Below, in pieces: positions 1 to 11,478 of a stretch of 64,000 nt of DNA (its first letter is position 1; the number at the start of each line of letters is the position of its first letter). The DNA is taken from assembly GCA_014529385.2 (NCBI GenBank), contig CM043968.1, forward strand, positions 24,244,513-24,308,512, given 5' to 3'. The position numbers and the translations under genes are program-made. Source of the stretch: Adiantum capillus-veneris. Its lineage: Eukaryota > Streptophyta > Polypodiopsida > Polypodiales > Pteridaceae. The notes below the pieces were generated by a model, which made no database searches, was not told the DNA's origin, and saw only the letters and a program-made list of their open reading frames with translations.

Positions 1-470
1 GTGAAAAATTGTCCTCAATGTCAAAAACAAACACCTATACCTCATGTAGCATTGTTCCAGATATATGTTCCTAAGTGGAGTAACTATCTAGTTACTTACT
101 TATCCAACCGAACATTTCCTGAGGATATGAGTAAACACCGTCAAAGAGCAATCAAAATTGAAGCAAAATATTATGCTCTTATTGGAAACCAATTGTATCG
201 AAGAGGTAAGGATCAACATCTGCGTCTATATGCAAATGAAGACAAATATATTCCAATTATAGAACAAACACATGCTGGATTAGCTGGAGGTCACTTTTCT
301 AGTGACACCACTGCAAGAGCAATCTTAATGGCAGGCCTATGGTGGCGAACACTTTTTGCAATCAACAAATTAGTCTTTGACAACAGGAATAGCGACTATC
401 AAAGAATGCAACAAGAACCCAACACCAACATTGGGAGTAGTCAACTTGAATGTGATAGTACATGGATGTT
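1..470 (+). pseudogene. gypsy integrase N-terminal zinc-binding region (fossil)
   Basis: Frame 1 reads a C-P-Q-C-Q-K motif, a linker containing EDMSKHRQRAI, and an H-x-GH-F-S...ILMAGLWW stretch typical of the H2C2 zinc-binding domain before a retroviral-type integrase core. The same segment recurs on the minus strand at 23071-23400 and 39126-39588. Integrase inserts retrotransposon cDNA into the host chromosome. The catalytic core is not present here and the copy is broken. Confidence 0.8.
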
Positions 471-479
471 CATGTCCTC

Positions 480-1327
480 ATTAGTTCGTATGATTACCAG
501 ATGAATACATGAATGAGACAATGATTCTTGGAATCTCATGGATGCAGACGTACAAGGTAGTACCAGATTGGGATACCAATCAGCTCAAGCTATCACCTAA
601 AGGCGGACAACTCGTTGTTCCAATTGCTCCAAGCAAAGAGGAATGGAAAGGAGGTTACCAGCAGGGCAAACCATGAGGCAATCAATCTTCTCCATCATAT
701 CAACAAGTAAATGCTACAAGTAGTATGCAAGGAGTCAGGTAAATTTGGGTACCAAAAGCACAGCTTAAGGACAAGCTGATGTAAATTTGGGTGTCCAAAA
801 CATCGTCGACAATACCAAAGATGGTTCCAAGGTTCAAAACACAGAGACAAACATCTCCGAGCAAGGAACCTAACACGAAATGGACTTGGAAGAAAAAAGA
901 GCATTTAACTTCTCCGCAAACTGTAAGACCGATCAAGCAATGGAAAGTTAAGCCTCAAAAAACTCAACCACACCATTCTGACCGAGACAAACCAAGATAT
1001 CAATAGCGGCTAAAAGCTCAACAACAGTCACTAGTGACACCAATAGCTCAGGAAATCAGCGTGCTAAAGCATCCTGATGGTACAATCAAACAAAGAGCAC
1101 ACAAGCTACAAGATTTGCTCTTTGGAAGACAGCATCAGAAAACCTCGACATCAGAAACCCTTGAGTTAATTACTCAAGACCCAAATCTTGTACAACATAA
1201 TGATTTTAATTGCATTGATCTTCAAATCATGGTAGAGCCAACCAAGGCTATGCATAGACACGATTGTTCAACCCATGCACACAGTCGTTCCGAAGTATGC
1301 CATCTAAGAGGGGTGGAAGGGAACTAA
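480..1327 (+). pseudogene. post-integrase segment: protease-like end and W-x-P-K tail (fossil)
   Basis: This segment aligns by eye with 55680-56520 in element B: the end of an aspartic-protease-like domain, then a basic tail rich in short Trp/Pro/Lys motifs (SPQTVRPIKQWKVKPQ), then a conserved stretch HPDGTIKQRAHKLQDLLFG and a closing MHRHDCSTHAHSR block. The matching part of C is at 17659-20576. It lies downstream of integrase, where most plant gypsy elements have nothing or an env-like frame. Function is unknown. It is broken in several places. Confidence 0.65.
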
Positions 1328-3480
1328 GTAATTAAGGGCAATGTTTGAAGAGAGAGGAAAAATTTTGATGTTCACTTGTGATTTTTTGCAAAATTACCTA
1401 ATAATGCCCTTATAAATCATCAATAGGGGAAGTTTAACTGATAATATCTCGTCGATGAGTGTAATTAGTGTATATAATATCAGAAAATCATCAAAAATAG
1501 TCCTTTTTGGTTAATTTCAATCATTTTTCTTGATAATGAGACTTAAAAATAAATTTTCTTAATTATTGGATTTTTATTTTTCTTTTTTAGCGTATTTTAT
1601 TTGATTTTTTCAATAAACAGATCAAAAATTAATAATAAATAGCAAATGATCTCAGTTGGAAAAACTGAAGATACGTTGATGATCACAAGAACAAGGCGGA
1701 CAGGCACAAAAAATTTCAATCAAATCGGCAGATACAAGTCGGAAGCCTAAATTAGACGGCCATGCCTACTTTTGCAGAAGTCTTGCAGAATGAGCTACAA
1801 GAATCCAATTGAAGAAATTTTTGAGTCTAACATAGATTTTACGGCCTAGTAGGACTCACAGGGGAATTTGGGGAAAAATGGTTCAGAAAGTCCGAGTATA
1901 GATACTCAAGGTAGGCTAAAATCACCTCATTTCCACTTGTTACCTTTGGAGAGAGATCTTTTCGACCTTCTTCACGCACATTTTTGGAGTCCACAGTCGC
2001 CTGTTTATAGTGCCGTCTCACACGAGACATGAGGCGTAAGTTCTATACTTATCAATAATCCATTCTGTACCGCTGATAGCTAGTCTAAACCCCAGGAAAA
2101 AACCCTAGAATTTGAGCAATGAACGAAGACCTATGACCAAAAATTGACCATAGCGGCCTGCCAGCTCAACCAAATCAAACAAGACTTGAACTGTAGCATG
2201 CCCCTAGATAACATAACACTTCTATATCAACATTTAACCATTCAGCAAGGGTCGAGGGGGTCCCAAGTAGAAAAGCTAGGTTTTTGGCAGATGGCAGAAT
2301 TGGATTCTGACTCCACAGGCAGCTTATATACGGGGTATATATACAATGTATTTGGTTGGTTTTATAAAATCAATCAAGCCAAGCCCTCGAAAATTAGAAA
2401 ACAGCTCGAAGGCTACAAAGAGTCAAATTTGACATACCAGGTCAAACTGACTCCAAATGGGCCAAAATTGGTTGAGTTGCTTCAGGACTATGAAGCGAAA
2501 AAGTCCATAGCCTCAAAAGTGACTAACCAACTCTACAGGCTATGTAGTCACAAAAATGGTTGATTTCAGAGTCGACAAAGCACGAAGTGATGCCGGCAAC
2601 ACAAAACTTTACCAAATTCAATTTAGGACTTGTTTTAGGTGTATAGAATATGTTTAGGTCAAAATTCTCAAGTTTTGCAAGAAAAAGTTGATTGCTGTAA
2701 ATAATCATGATTATTTACTTTTGCAATATTTTGGCTTGAAAATGGTATCATCACCTCACCTATCACTTGTGTACACCTATTACATGCCACATTTCAAGTA
2801 TGAGCCAGAATGATCAATGATAACTTGGAAAATTGCCAAAAAACGCAAAGAAGTCCTTTCAAACCAATTTCTGAGTTATCTGTCACATTTTTTGATCCAA
2901 ATCACCTCAAATCTCATACACACAGTCTACATCATGCCTAGAACCAAGTTGCTTCAAAAATGTCCATTTTGATGAAAAAGTTAATAATCACGATTATTTA
3001 CTTTTTGGCCAAGATGGGGGGAAATTGCAACTTTGACCTCATGGGACCAAAGCACATGATGTCCTAAGCCCACTAACCAAGTTTGAACAAATTTGGAGCT
3101 CAAAATCTCAAAATTCCTTTATATCTACTGTTTCAGAGACCTAAAGCCTAAATCTGGTACCATTCTGACCCTGTGCACTCAAATGAGCCCATATTTCAAT
3201 CAGAGTATCTATTTGAAATATACTTCAAGCCTATAATGCCAAAAATGTAAAAAGCTAAAAAAATTCATCAGCTGTAGATAATCGCGATTATTTACTTTTG
3301 TGCAAATTTTTGCTTGAAACTTCAAGAATTTGATCTTTACATGTTTTTATGCATGTATGCATATTCAAAAATTACTTTGAAGCAAATTGGACTCAATATT
3401 GTCAGCAATTCAGACGGAAGGACATTTCAGAGCGGAATTTGCCAAATTTGCTAACTTTGACACTCTATTCACTTAACAAG
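1328..3480. other. 2.1-kb non-coding spacer between pol and the downstream coding region
   Basis: AT-rich stretch with no credible gene. Its first 350 bases match 56520-56900 and the reverse complement of 17400-17660, so it is a genuine part of the element. The central part matches 57250-58580 in B. It carries three long AT-rich palindromes, listed separately. It may hold a second promoter or a subgenomic splice acceptor for the downstream coding region, but nothing in the sequence proves this. Confidence 0.7.
2697..3295. repeat. three 22-bp palindromes of the type TAAATAATCRYGATTATTTA, about 290 bp apart
   Basis: Near-perfect palindromes lie at 2697-2718, 2980-3001 and 3274-3295, each built on AATAATC-N2-GATTATT and followed by CTTTT or TTTTT. 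The same motif occurs three times in the matching spacer of element B (57926, 58204, 58498) with nearly the same spacing. The intervals also share faint similarity, so they may be remnants of a 290-bp tandem repeat. The motif resembles a dyad binding site but no binder can be named. Confidence 0.75.
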
Positions 3481-4505
3481 AGCCATTGAAAAGGCCAAGA
3501 AGAGGGTCTCTCAAAAGGAGAACCGCAAGAGCTGCCACCATACCAACTGGACTCCAGTTTAGTAAAGGCAGCCAAAGCAACCTCTCTGTCGAAAGAACAA
3601 CTTGAGGAGAACAACACAACGGTTTTCACAGGTAGATTCAAAAGTGAAGAAGGACATCTAGTAGAACTACAACTTTCGCAAAAAGAGGTCTATGAGTCGC
3701 AGCAAAGCCTGAAACAAAAGAAGCCAACAGAAGGCTTGGACTTAGAGAATTCTACGAGAAAGAGCCATGTGGTGTAGATTTTCAGAAAGCTTATGAGCTC
3801 CTGTCCACAATCAAGGAAGATGGAACAACCTAGATTACTGACCAGCAAGGGCACAAGGTAGAAGTGGTAATTACTAAAGAAATAGTGGTTGAAGCATTCA
3901 AGTTGCCGACAGAAGGGATGACCGTGAGGGCTAGAGACAGAAAGACAGCAGGTACCTTCACCGAGGAAATCGCTGCGGCAACCTTTGCTGATCTCATTCA
4001 GAAGCAAGTGAAAGAACCAGCAAGATTATATCATCAACACTTCCACTTTCTAGCAAAGAGACCGCCAAGGTACACAACACCCAATCATGCAACTGCGACT
4101 ACATTTACACAAGTGTTAAAGTCGACAACCAGGCAACCCATCGATGATGCACAGTATGTGTTATCCACACTGAAGGGTACAAAGAAAGAAGGCAAGATAA
4201 GCTATCTAGGAGCACTTGAAGTACTCACAAGAATAGCATACCATGCTATCGGCATGGCAGAAAATTTGGCACCTGCTCCAAATCAAAACACATGGATTGT
4301 GTCTGCACAGCCATCTCCTCAAGCCACAAGGTCCACCAAACAAGTTTACAAATTTGATGAAGAATCTTCAGAGAGCTCTCATGAAGCACATAGCAGCGAA
4401 AGCTCAGACAACGAAGAGAAGAGAGTCAGACGTGAGGAGTTGAAGAAGAAGGCAGTGGCCGCACATCAAGAAGAGCCTCATAAAAAAAAGGTGAGGATCG
4501 AATGA
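3481..4505 (+). pseudogene. downstream coding region, N-terminal domain ('KLPTE' domain, fossil)
   Basis: This domain recurs on the minus strand at 16019-16800 and twice on the plus strand in B (58740-59710 and 60740-61520). Conserved landmarks are YLSKEQLEEHNTTVF, a YDQxPCGVDFQRAYELLSTIKEDG block, EALKLPTEGMTxRARDRKT, PPRYTTxNHxxATTFTQVLKS and YLGAPEVLTxIAYHAIGMA. The longest open piece here is 3864-4505 and ends in an acidic-basic SSESSDNEEKR tail. No catalytic motif or known family is recognised. Its position after integrase is where some plant gypsy lineages keep an env-like frame, but no signal peptide or membrane segment is visible. Confidence 0.7.
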
Positions 4506-6016
4506 GAAAAAGAAACCTACAAAAGAAGCCGCCAAGTTATAGGCGAGGACCTTAGAAAGTGGGTACCAAAAGAGTTAAAGGGGCCGAGAACAAAGAACCT
4601 TGCACGGAAAGAAGCAAAAGACCCAAAGGAATTTTTGGAAAGAATGTACCAAGAAGCGGAAGCATTAAAACTAAAAGAAGCCCAAGAAGCTGAGAGAAAA
4701 GCTAGAGAAGATGCATCCGAGCAAGAAAAACAAGCTGAGGCAACACACAAAGGTGAGACCCAGCACGAACAAAGTGAGATGTCTCCCAGACCATCACACC
4801 TTCTACAGAACAACACGACCACCCCATGCCAACTCCTCCACCATCACCAACAGATAGACCCACAAAGGGCAAGCCAACCAAAGAAACGGAGCCTGAACCA
4901 CAAGAGGCAACAGATTCTGCACCACAAGTAGCAACTACTTCTGACCAAGCTAAAGCAAAAGAACAAGAGCAAAAAAGGACAGCAAGTCCTGAACCATAGG
5001 ACACAACAAGTTTTGAGCAACCAAAGGCACATGAAACAGAGGAAACCCCGTCGACCACCACCCAACAAGAAACGGCTGAGGCATCCACAAAGCCTCAAGA
5101 AGACAAAGCAGTAGAGACAAAAGCACAACCTCAAGGGGAAGAACAAAACCGGCTGCTACCACAAACAACCGCCACAGCCTCACCAAAAGAATCACAAGAG
5201 ACTCCTGAAACGTCTAGGCAGCTCACCAGAACTGAAGACTTGCATACCAATGATGAGTTAATTCTCCAAGTTAATGAATATGCAAAGCAAATGCAGGAGA
5301 TGATAGAGAAAATTCGATTAGCAGCACTTAGCCGCAGTGTTAAGGCTAAAGAGTTGGAAATGGTGATAGACGCTCTTCAAGGAGAGCTAGAGGACAGATT
5401 GAATATCATCACCAATTTGCAAAAACAAGTCCAAGAGTTGAAAGTTGAAGCTGAACAACACCAGCTAGCCCAAGAAAGGCAGCAAAAGGAAATGGAAGAG
5501 CTAGGCGAACTTCTCATGAAGTTAACAGAGGCCTGCAAGACCAAAGACAAACAACTGACAAAAGTTACCAATGAACTCTTGACTACAACTCTGTCAGTTC
5601 AAAAGATCCAAGTGTAGCTAGATGTAGAAAACCCTTCACTACAATACTCAAAGTAGAGGATCATTGATCATGCAACCTTCTTGCAACAAATAAGAGAAAA
5701 TCCCGCAGTTGCCTCGATCAAAGGTACAAATGAAGTGTATAAAGCACTAGAGAAAAAGAATAAAGATCTCGAGCTAGAGCTAAAGCTACAGCAGTCACAA
5801 CGCAGAGACCTCGCATTAATGCAGATACAAAGAGAAGAAGAACTACTCAAGGAGATAGCAGAGATGAAGAGAAATAATCATCTACTACAAGATGGACAGC
5901 AAGAGACACAGGAAGAAGCAATTACATTCGAACAATCCCACATTGATATTCCCTCAGTCTCATTCACTGAGATGGAAACACAGCCGGAAGAAGGGCTCGG
6001 GGGGGAAGAATAATTT
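4506..6016 (+). pseudogene. downstream coding region, low-complexity and coiled-coil segment (fossil)
   Basis: A Glu/Gln/Lys/Ser/Pro-rich stretch (4630-5230) leads into a strong heptad-repeat coiled coil (5240-5617: EMVIDALQGELEDRLNIITN, then QQKEMEELGELLMKLTEA), followed by a second helical stretch (5681-6013: LELELKLQQSQRRDLALMQI). The same coils recur at 15113-15560, 60285-60600 and 61957-62340. The site CAATA at 5642-5646 is the empty counterpart of the TRIM insertion site in B and C. A self-association or structural role is suggested by the coils only. Confidence 0.7.
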
Positions 6017-7018
6017 CAATTACAATTAATAGATGCCGATCAAGAGCCGATGGTCCAACTATCAAAAGCTAAAGCAGATGCGCAGGTTGCTCAGGAGACG
6101 GATGAGCAATGGAAGACAGTGATGGATTGGAGTTGAGAATTCTTCATTCTGTCAATGTTACTCAACTCATTCGCAACCAAATCAATGCACAATGGCATCA
6201 GCAATCACTACCCTACCCCTTGATCAGGAACGACTATACAAAGACATGCAAGCAGAAGGCGCATATGAAGTCCACCCCAAGTGAGGAAGAACTGGATGAA
6301 CAAGAATCCTAGATACTTGATTCTGTTCACATAGCACCTGCGACACTTCAAAGAGACCCATCTTTTTGTCATGTACCAAGAGTAAGGACGTGGCAAGCAC
6401 ACAAGGCAATGACAAAGAAGCGGCCTACATGGCTGAATTATCCGAGATTACCAGCTCCAGAGAAGGGAGCGCCGACAGAGGAATACATGGTGAAAACCCT
6501 AACGGGCACCATGTCATTCTTCAAAAGCCTCCCCGATCTCTCATGTGCTATGCTCTACAAAATTTGCCGAATGTTGATCACATGCATTGAAGTCTTTCAT
6601 GAGCCAGAGCAAGTAGGATCACCGTGGATGTCCTTCCTTGAGGGCAATAAGGGTCTATGCTACGACCTAAGCGGCTAACCTTCCAAAGAAGTCCTCTATG
6701 GCTTCTACGTCCACTGCATGGTCTTGCCATCTCATAATATGTTGGCGTTTGAGAAACCGTTCTATATAGGGTTTTTCACTTGGAGAACGAAGCTTTTTGG
6801 GCTAGTGATCAACAACCTAACTTCTAGATTCGTAGGCTACTCCATCGTCAAGGTAAAGAACAGAGTCACTATGCAATTTTTGAGGTTCCAAACAAAGAAA
6901 GAAAGATCAAATATGAAAAATCTTTACATGCATCCACCTCGCCAGCCGTTAACCCGAAGATTATTTCAACCCATAAAGCTGTGTGAAGGGATGACACAGG
7001 CGAGGAGGGGGGAATGTT
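6017..7018 (+). pseudogene. downstream coding region, C-terminal domain (fossil)
   Basis: Blocks include RTWQAHKAMTKKRPTWLNYP, PAPEKGAPTEEYMVKTLTG, LPDLSCAMLYKICRML and YGFYVHCMVLPSHNML. They recur in C at 12758-13243 and in part at 53306-53630. The region ends immediately before a polypurine tract (7001-7014, GAGGAGGGGGGAA), so it is the last coding part of the element. I do not recognise the domain. It is broken. Confidence 0.65.
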
Positions 7019-7707
7019 AGCAACAAGCTAACTCGGATACCATTTTTTGGAGCTCTCATTGTAAAAACATTTATTATTTTGACGAATCGGGAATATTGTA
7101 ACTCCTATTTTTCGGATAAACTTTGTAATTGATGAGCTGGAGCTGCAAGCTTCCAGATTGTATCAACCTATCTTTACGTATCTCTAGTTAGAGCTCCCAG
7201 ATTATTAGTTTTGACCACCAAAAACCTTGGCCAAGGTATAAACGCCAAATTTTGTAAGTTATTTTCAAGTTTTTGGATAATAGAAACACAGATGAGCTAA
7301 AGGCGCTCACTTCTCTCCTTCTCGCGCTTCCTACTCCCTCCCCGATTGTCACATTGCAATCGCGTCTGTTGTGTTGCAATCGAAGGTAAGAGCTCTACGC
7401 ATTGACATAAGCATTTCATAGTATTTTGTAACTTTTGGCTTCTTCGACTCATGGCCTAATCTCATCATAAGTAGGAATTTACATTTTAAAATAAAAAAAT
7501 TAAGTATAGGCGGGATATTGGGGCATCATTGCTAAGCATTTGGATGCATTCTGGGTCGAAAACAACTAGGTCAAAAACTCACGACGACTATTAATGATTG
7601 GGATTTTTGCACTTGACCTAAAGTGAGATTTGAGACCATAAGCATGTGCGCTTAGGTATTATAAACATATCCTAGAAGTTTGGTTACGTTTGGATGTCAT
7701 TTGATGT
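7015..7707 (+). repeat. 3' LTR of element A, truncated
   Basis: Begins TGTTAGCA directly after the polypurine tract and aligns with the complete 904-bp LTR at 53631-54534 over its first 690 or so bases. A TATA-like GGTATAAACG lies near 7229. Similarity ends at about 7707 (GATGTCATTTGATGTTG). The remaining 200 or so bases of this LTR type occur on the minus strand at 39589-39797, the first sign of the rearrangement described in the findings. Confidence 0.8.
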
Positions 7708-7757
7708 TGGTATGGACAAGTGCCTATCTTAGGCCAAGCGTTGTTTGAGGTGGGTGG

Positions 7758-8194
7758 TTGGCACAGAACTGCTTCCATGTTAGCAGTTGGGAATATGGAA
7801 AGCCCCCAAAGCAAATGTTTTTCAAAATACTAGAAACCTTTTGGTACCTCTTTCCTAAGTTCAATAAGTCTAACCCTTTACGGATGATTCCCTTTACAAG
7901 ATGTACTTCAATGATCCCAGTAACTTTGTCATTTTGTCTGGGATAGAAAAGCAAAATGAGAGGCAGTGGGAAAATTTCCTCAAGGAGGATGTTGCCTCAT
8001 TTATACTACAGTGGGCTAAGACTCTTGACAACGCTAAGACTGTAAGGGAATGTCCCTTTGATGCCAGGAAGGATGTACTTGCACAATTGGACGAGAATCT
8101 GGCACATGGAAAAGTATGGGCACAACAAAAAATTCTTGCACCGAAAATGCCACCTCCAGCAACCAATTATAAGCGGCCACGTCGGCAAGAATAG
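7758..8194 (+). CDS. small unidentified protein piece (X)
   Basis: Two overlapping frames cover this interval. The better one (7901-8194, 97 aa) is helical and mixed-charge, with QWENFLKEDVASFILQWAKT in the middle and a Lys/Arg-rich C-terminus (YKRPRRQE) before a stop and an AT-rich 3' flank with TTTAAACC. The upstream frame holds SWEYGKPPKQMFFKILETFW. I do not recognise the product. It points the same way as gene U1 would if the flanking inversion were read back, so it may be the 3' exon of U1. That is inference. Confidence 0.4.
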
Positions 8195-8337
8195 CCAGAG
8201 CAGTCTTCTAACTAACTGACTTTACTCCTTGAAAAAACTAACTCCTTGTAAAGAAAATTGTCCTTGTATTTAAACCTGAATATACTATGAAGAATTTTGC
8301 AAGTCTATTTCTGCTGCTATCAACTGGATTGGGTGTT

Positions 8338-8990
8338 AAGTGTTGGTTAAGTGGTCAAGTGGTTCAAAGTGTTGTCCAAGTTTTACAAAGTGCTTAAAAT
8401 TGATGGTCAAGTGGTCCAAAGAGCCGGTCAAGTGGTTCAAGTGGTGGTCAAATAGTACAAAGTGTTGTCCAAGTGGTTCAACGGGTTGGTCAAGTGGTTC
8501 AAAGTGTTGGTCAGGTGGTTCAAAGTGCTTGTCAAGTGGTATAAAGTGCTAGCCAAGTGGTTCAGGGGGGTGGTCAAGTGGTTCAAGGGGCTTTTCAAGT
8601 GGTATAAAGTTCTTAAAAGTGTTGGTTAGGTGGTCCTAAGTGGTCCAAAGAGCTGGTCAAGTTTTTCAGGGGGCAAGTGGAACAAAGTGTTGTCCAAGTG
8701 GTTCAGGGGGTTGGTCAAGTGGTTAAAAGTGCTGGTTGGGTGGTTCAAAGTGCTTTTCAAGTGGTATAAATTGTTGGCCAAGTGGTTCAGGGGTGGTCAA
8801 GTGGTTCATAGTTCTTGTCAAGTAGTATAGAGTGTTTAAAAGTGGTCAGGTGGTTCAAAGTGCTATTCAGGTGGTCCTAAGTGGTACAGGGGGCTGGTAA
8901 AGTGGTTCAGGGGGCTGGTAAAGTGTTGGTCAACTGGCCAAGTTCTCAAAAGTGCTTTCAAGTGTTTTAAAAGACGTCTTTTATCACTAT
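8338..8990. repeat. degenerate tandem array, unit GTCAAGTGGTTCAAAGTG
   Basis: About 30 imperfect copies of a 21-23 bp unit. Each unit is two diverged copies of a 10-11 bp core related to AAGTGCTT/AAGCACTT. The same core builds the arrays at 10575-11465 and 41140-42165. Translations of this array are low-complexity Trp/Ser/Lys peptides and are not genes. Confidence 0.9.
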
Positions 8991-9194
8991 ACTGTGAAAA
9001 GTGCTAGCTATTCAATAGTGGTGATTGGCTCTAATTTTAGAGGGAAGTAGTCAAGTGATCCCCCCCCACAGCTTTGATGTAATGCTTCCTGACTCTCTTC
9101 AATATAGTTCATTGCCTCTTTTTTTTTTATATAAGTGCTAGCTACTGTTAAAAGTGCTGGCCAAGTCCTCAAGTCAAATTTACAGAGATAAATC

Positions 9195-10314
9195 TTACAA
9201 GTTCTCCTCTGGGGACATGCTGTTACAGATTTGCTCGAATATGTCATTTGACATATCATATACATTATGCTCACCTTCTCTCGGGGACATGGAAAACCTG
9301 ATGCATTGCACCAGATGGGAGTATATTAGAGTAGTGGGCTTGTTGTCCAAAAGTACATAAGTATCATCTTGGCCATTTACCTTGTCATAGAAATAGGCCC
9401 TCAACCACATACAAATTTTCTTGATGATGTTGTGCCATTGATCCTTTTCCTCTGTTTTAACCAGACACTTTGTGTTGGTGTATTTTAGGATGTAGAAGCC
9501 TGTACCTACCTCCTTTGCAGTCATTGCAAATTTCTAGCCAACCATCAAGGCATCACTCAGGTCATCGTGGTGTCCAGCATACATGGGGGCGTATTCATCC
9601 TCATCCTTACTCAAAGCTTCTCCATCGCTTTCATCCAATAACTATGGATTGTATTTGCAAGTATACCCACCCCTGCACATGATCTTTGTTGGCAGATCTC
9701 CTCCATTGACCTTTGATGCACGCACCACAAAAACAAGAGATCAAATTGTTCCTTAGTCTGTGCATATCCGTCTGACTATAGCCATTGACATAGTGCCAGG
9801 ATTGAGACCACGAGATATTTTCAACATTCAGCTAGACATTCTTCATCCTTAACCTGTGTAGGAACCTTGTCAAAAATCTTGACAGTCATTCTAGAGATAC
9901 CATCACTCTCTTTGATGGGACACAACAAGAGCCTTTCAGTCCCGCAATCAGTGAATGTCCCCAAAAGGCATTTGTGTGGTGAAAAGCACTATCAGTTGGC
10001 TTTGGACACAATACAGACTCACATAGTTCTGTCAAGGTTGAAAAAGTGGCTTTTGATGCTATGCACTGCGCTATTCCACCACTTGGACTGCTGACAAGAC
10101 ACCTACAAAATCATGACGTTCCATGTAGCCCGGATCTTCCATGGCGCATCTAATTTAAGCCTTACTTCAAGTAAACAAGCTTAACATGGTATTCACAATA
10201 GCAGATGTTGTGGTCCTTCAACTTGCGTACAAAGTATGGCTTCAGACCCTCAAAGCATCTAAAGGACATCCTAATGTTAGGATGAGCCTCCTGGAACTAC
10301 ATGTACAAATCCCT
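9195..10314 (-). pseudogene. gene U, 3' coding part (decayed transposon gene)
   Basis: A splice acceptor (GGCAG) ends at 10315. The exon then reads a conserved block, EAHPNIRMSFRCFEGLKPYF, followed by VRKLKDHNICYCEYHVKL and a Cys-containing LCPKPTDSAFHH region. After several frame changes comes a 3' block at 9524-9195 (EVGTGFYILKYTNTKCLV, then YFYDKVNGQDDTYVLLDNK, then a Ser/Pro end). From memory, the order HPNI...F..LKP.F, Cys-rich middle and a Tyr-rich C-terminal block resembles a family of uncharacterised repeat-encoded proteins in plants and algae, probably a transposase; this is unverified. An in-frame stop lies six codons after the acceptor, so the copy is dead. Confidence 0.5.
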
Positions 10315-11478
10315 CTGCCGCACAAAAGACACTTAAAAATACTATAAAGTACTATAATCTAATTGCAACACTTACCTACTACCACCTCGAGGTGTATTTT
10401 CACAAAAGTAGGTATGAATTCACCTTTTGTCCACAAAAAAAGTAGGTATGTCATTGCTCCACCTTTTCAACCAAAGTGAGGTGTGGTTGGTTGAACAGTG
10501 GGAGTTGAAGAGTGGGAGTTGGTGTCTATTTCTAAAAACTCACAGTTTCTACTTCAATTTTTTATACTGTTGAACTTTTGTCCACTAGTGAAGCACTTCA
10601 GTGCACTTGGAGAACACTGTGAAGCACTTTGGGACACTTGAAAGCACTCTGAAGCACTTTGTAGCACTTTCAAGCACTACGAAGCACTTTTAAGCAACAT
10701 GTCATGCACTTTAATGCCCTTTGAAGCACTTTACAACACTGTAAAGCACTTTGGGGCACTTTAAAGCACTTTAAAGCAATTCAATGCACTTTAAGAGCAC
10801 TTTGAGGCACTTTGTGTCACTTGATAGCACTATGAAGCACTTTACCAACACTTTGGTGCACTTTGGAAGCACTCTAAACTACTTGGTGGCACTTTAGAAG
10901 CACTTTCAAGAACTTTGAGGCAGTTTCAAGCTATGAAGCACTTTATGGTAGTTTCAAGCACTATGAAGCACTTTATGGTAGTTTCAAGCATTATGAAGCA
11001 CTTTTAAAGCACCATGAAGCACTTTGGTGCACTAAGGAGAACCATGTGGCACTTTGAAGCATGTTGAAGCACTGTAAAGCACTTTTTGACGCTTTCAAAC
11101 GCACTCTAAAGTACTTTGAAGCACTTTCAAGCACTCTGTAACACTTTAAAGCACTTTTGGGCACTTCAAAACACTCTGAAGTGCACTTTAAGGGCTCTTT
11201 GAAAGCACTTAAGTGCTATTTAAGAGCACTATGAGGCACTCTACAGCACTCCAAAGCACTTCAGAGTTTAGAAAGCACTCTAAAGTACTTTATGGCACTT
11301 TCAAGCACCATGAAGCACTTTAGTGCACTTTGGAAGCGCTTTGAAATACTTTGAAGCACTTCTTAGCGCTTTCAAGCACACTAAGATGCACTTTTCTGGC
11401 GCTTTTAAGCATTTGCAGGCTCTAAGTGATGCACTTTGAGACACTTGACACACTTTGAAGATATACTGGCTGTTATAC
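10315..11478 (-). repeat. gene U intron filled with an AGCACTT tandem array
   Basis: A consensus donor (CTCAG|GTATAA at 11479/11478) and an acceptor (GGCAG) ending at 10315 bound a 1164-bp interval. Most of it, 10575-11465, is a highly degenerate array of 10-11 bp units of the type AAGCACTTTG. The flanking exons keep one reading frame across the boundary. The second gene of this transposon type (41075-42190) has an intron of nearly equal size with the same repeat. Confidence 0.75.

Larger units (their letters stand above)
1..7707 (+). mobile_element. Ty3/gypsy element A, 3' portion with truncated 3' LTR
   Basis: The window opens inside the integrase region of a gypsy element and runs through a protease-like segment, a long non-coding spacer, an extra coding region downstream of pol, a polypurine tract and an LTR starting TGTTAGCA. 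The same order of parts occurs in elements B and C, which defines the family. The element is broken, with at least half a dozen interruptions across its coding parts. Its LTR stops abruptly near 7707, and the missing end appears on the other strand near 39589-39797. Divergence from B and C is clearly visible by eye, so this is an old copy. Confidence 0.85.

Noticed and set aside
4702-5195. Minus-strand Leu/Cys/Phe-rich frames suggesting membrane proteins
   Set aside because: Antisense to the Glu/Gln/Lys-rich linker of the gypsy downstream region; antisense of such codons gives Leu/Phe/Cys.
7708-7760. A second TIR at the left edge of the unassigned transposon
   Set aside because: GTTTGAGGTGGGTGGTTGG only loosely recalls the TIR and has no duplication; the boundary looks like a rearrangement joint instead.
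8340-8830. Lys/Trp/Ser-rich frames
   Set aside because: They lie wholly in the degenerate tandem array; periodic composition explains the open frames.
10575-11465. Possible CRISPR array or satellite centromere
   Set aside because: No constant repeat/variable spacer structure; units are 10-11 bp, highly degenerate and bounded by splice sites.
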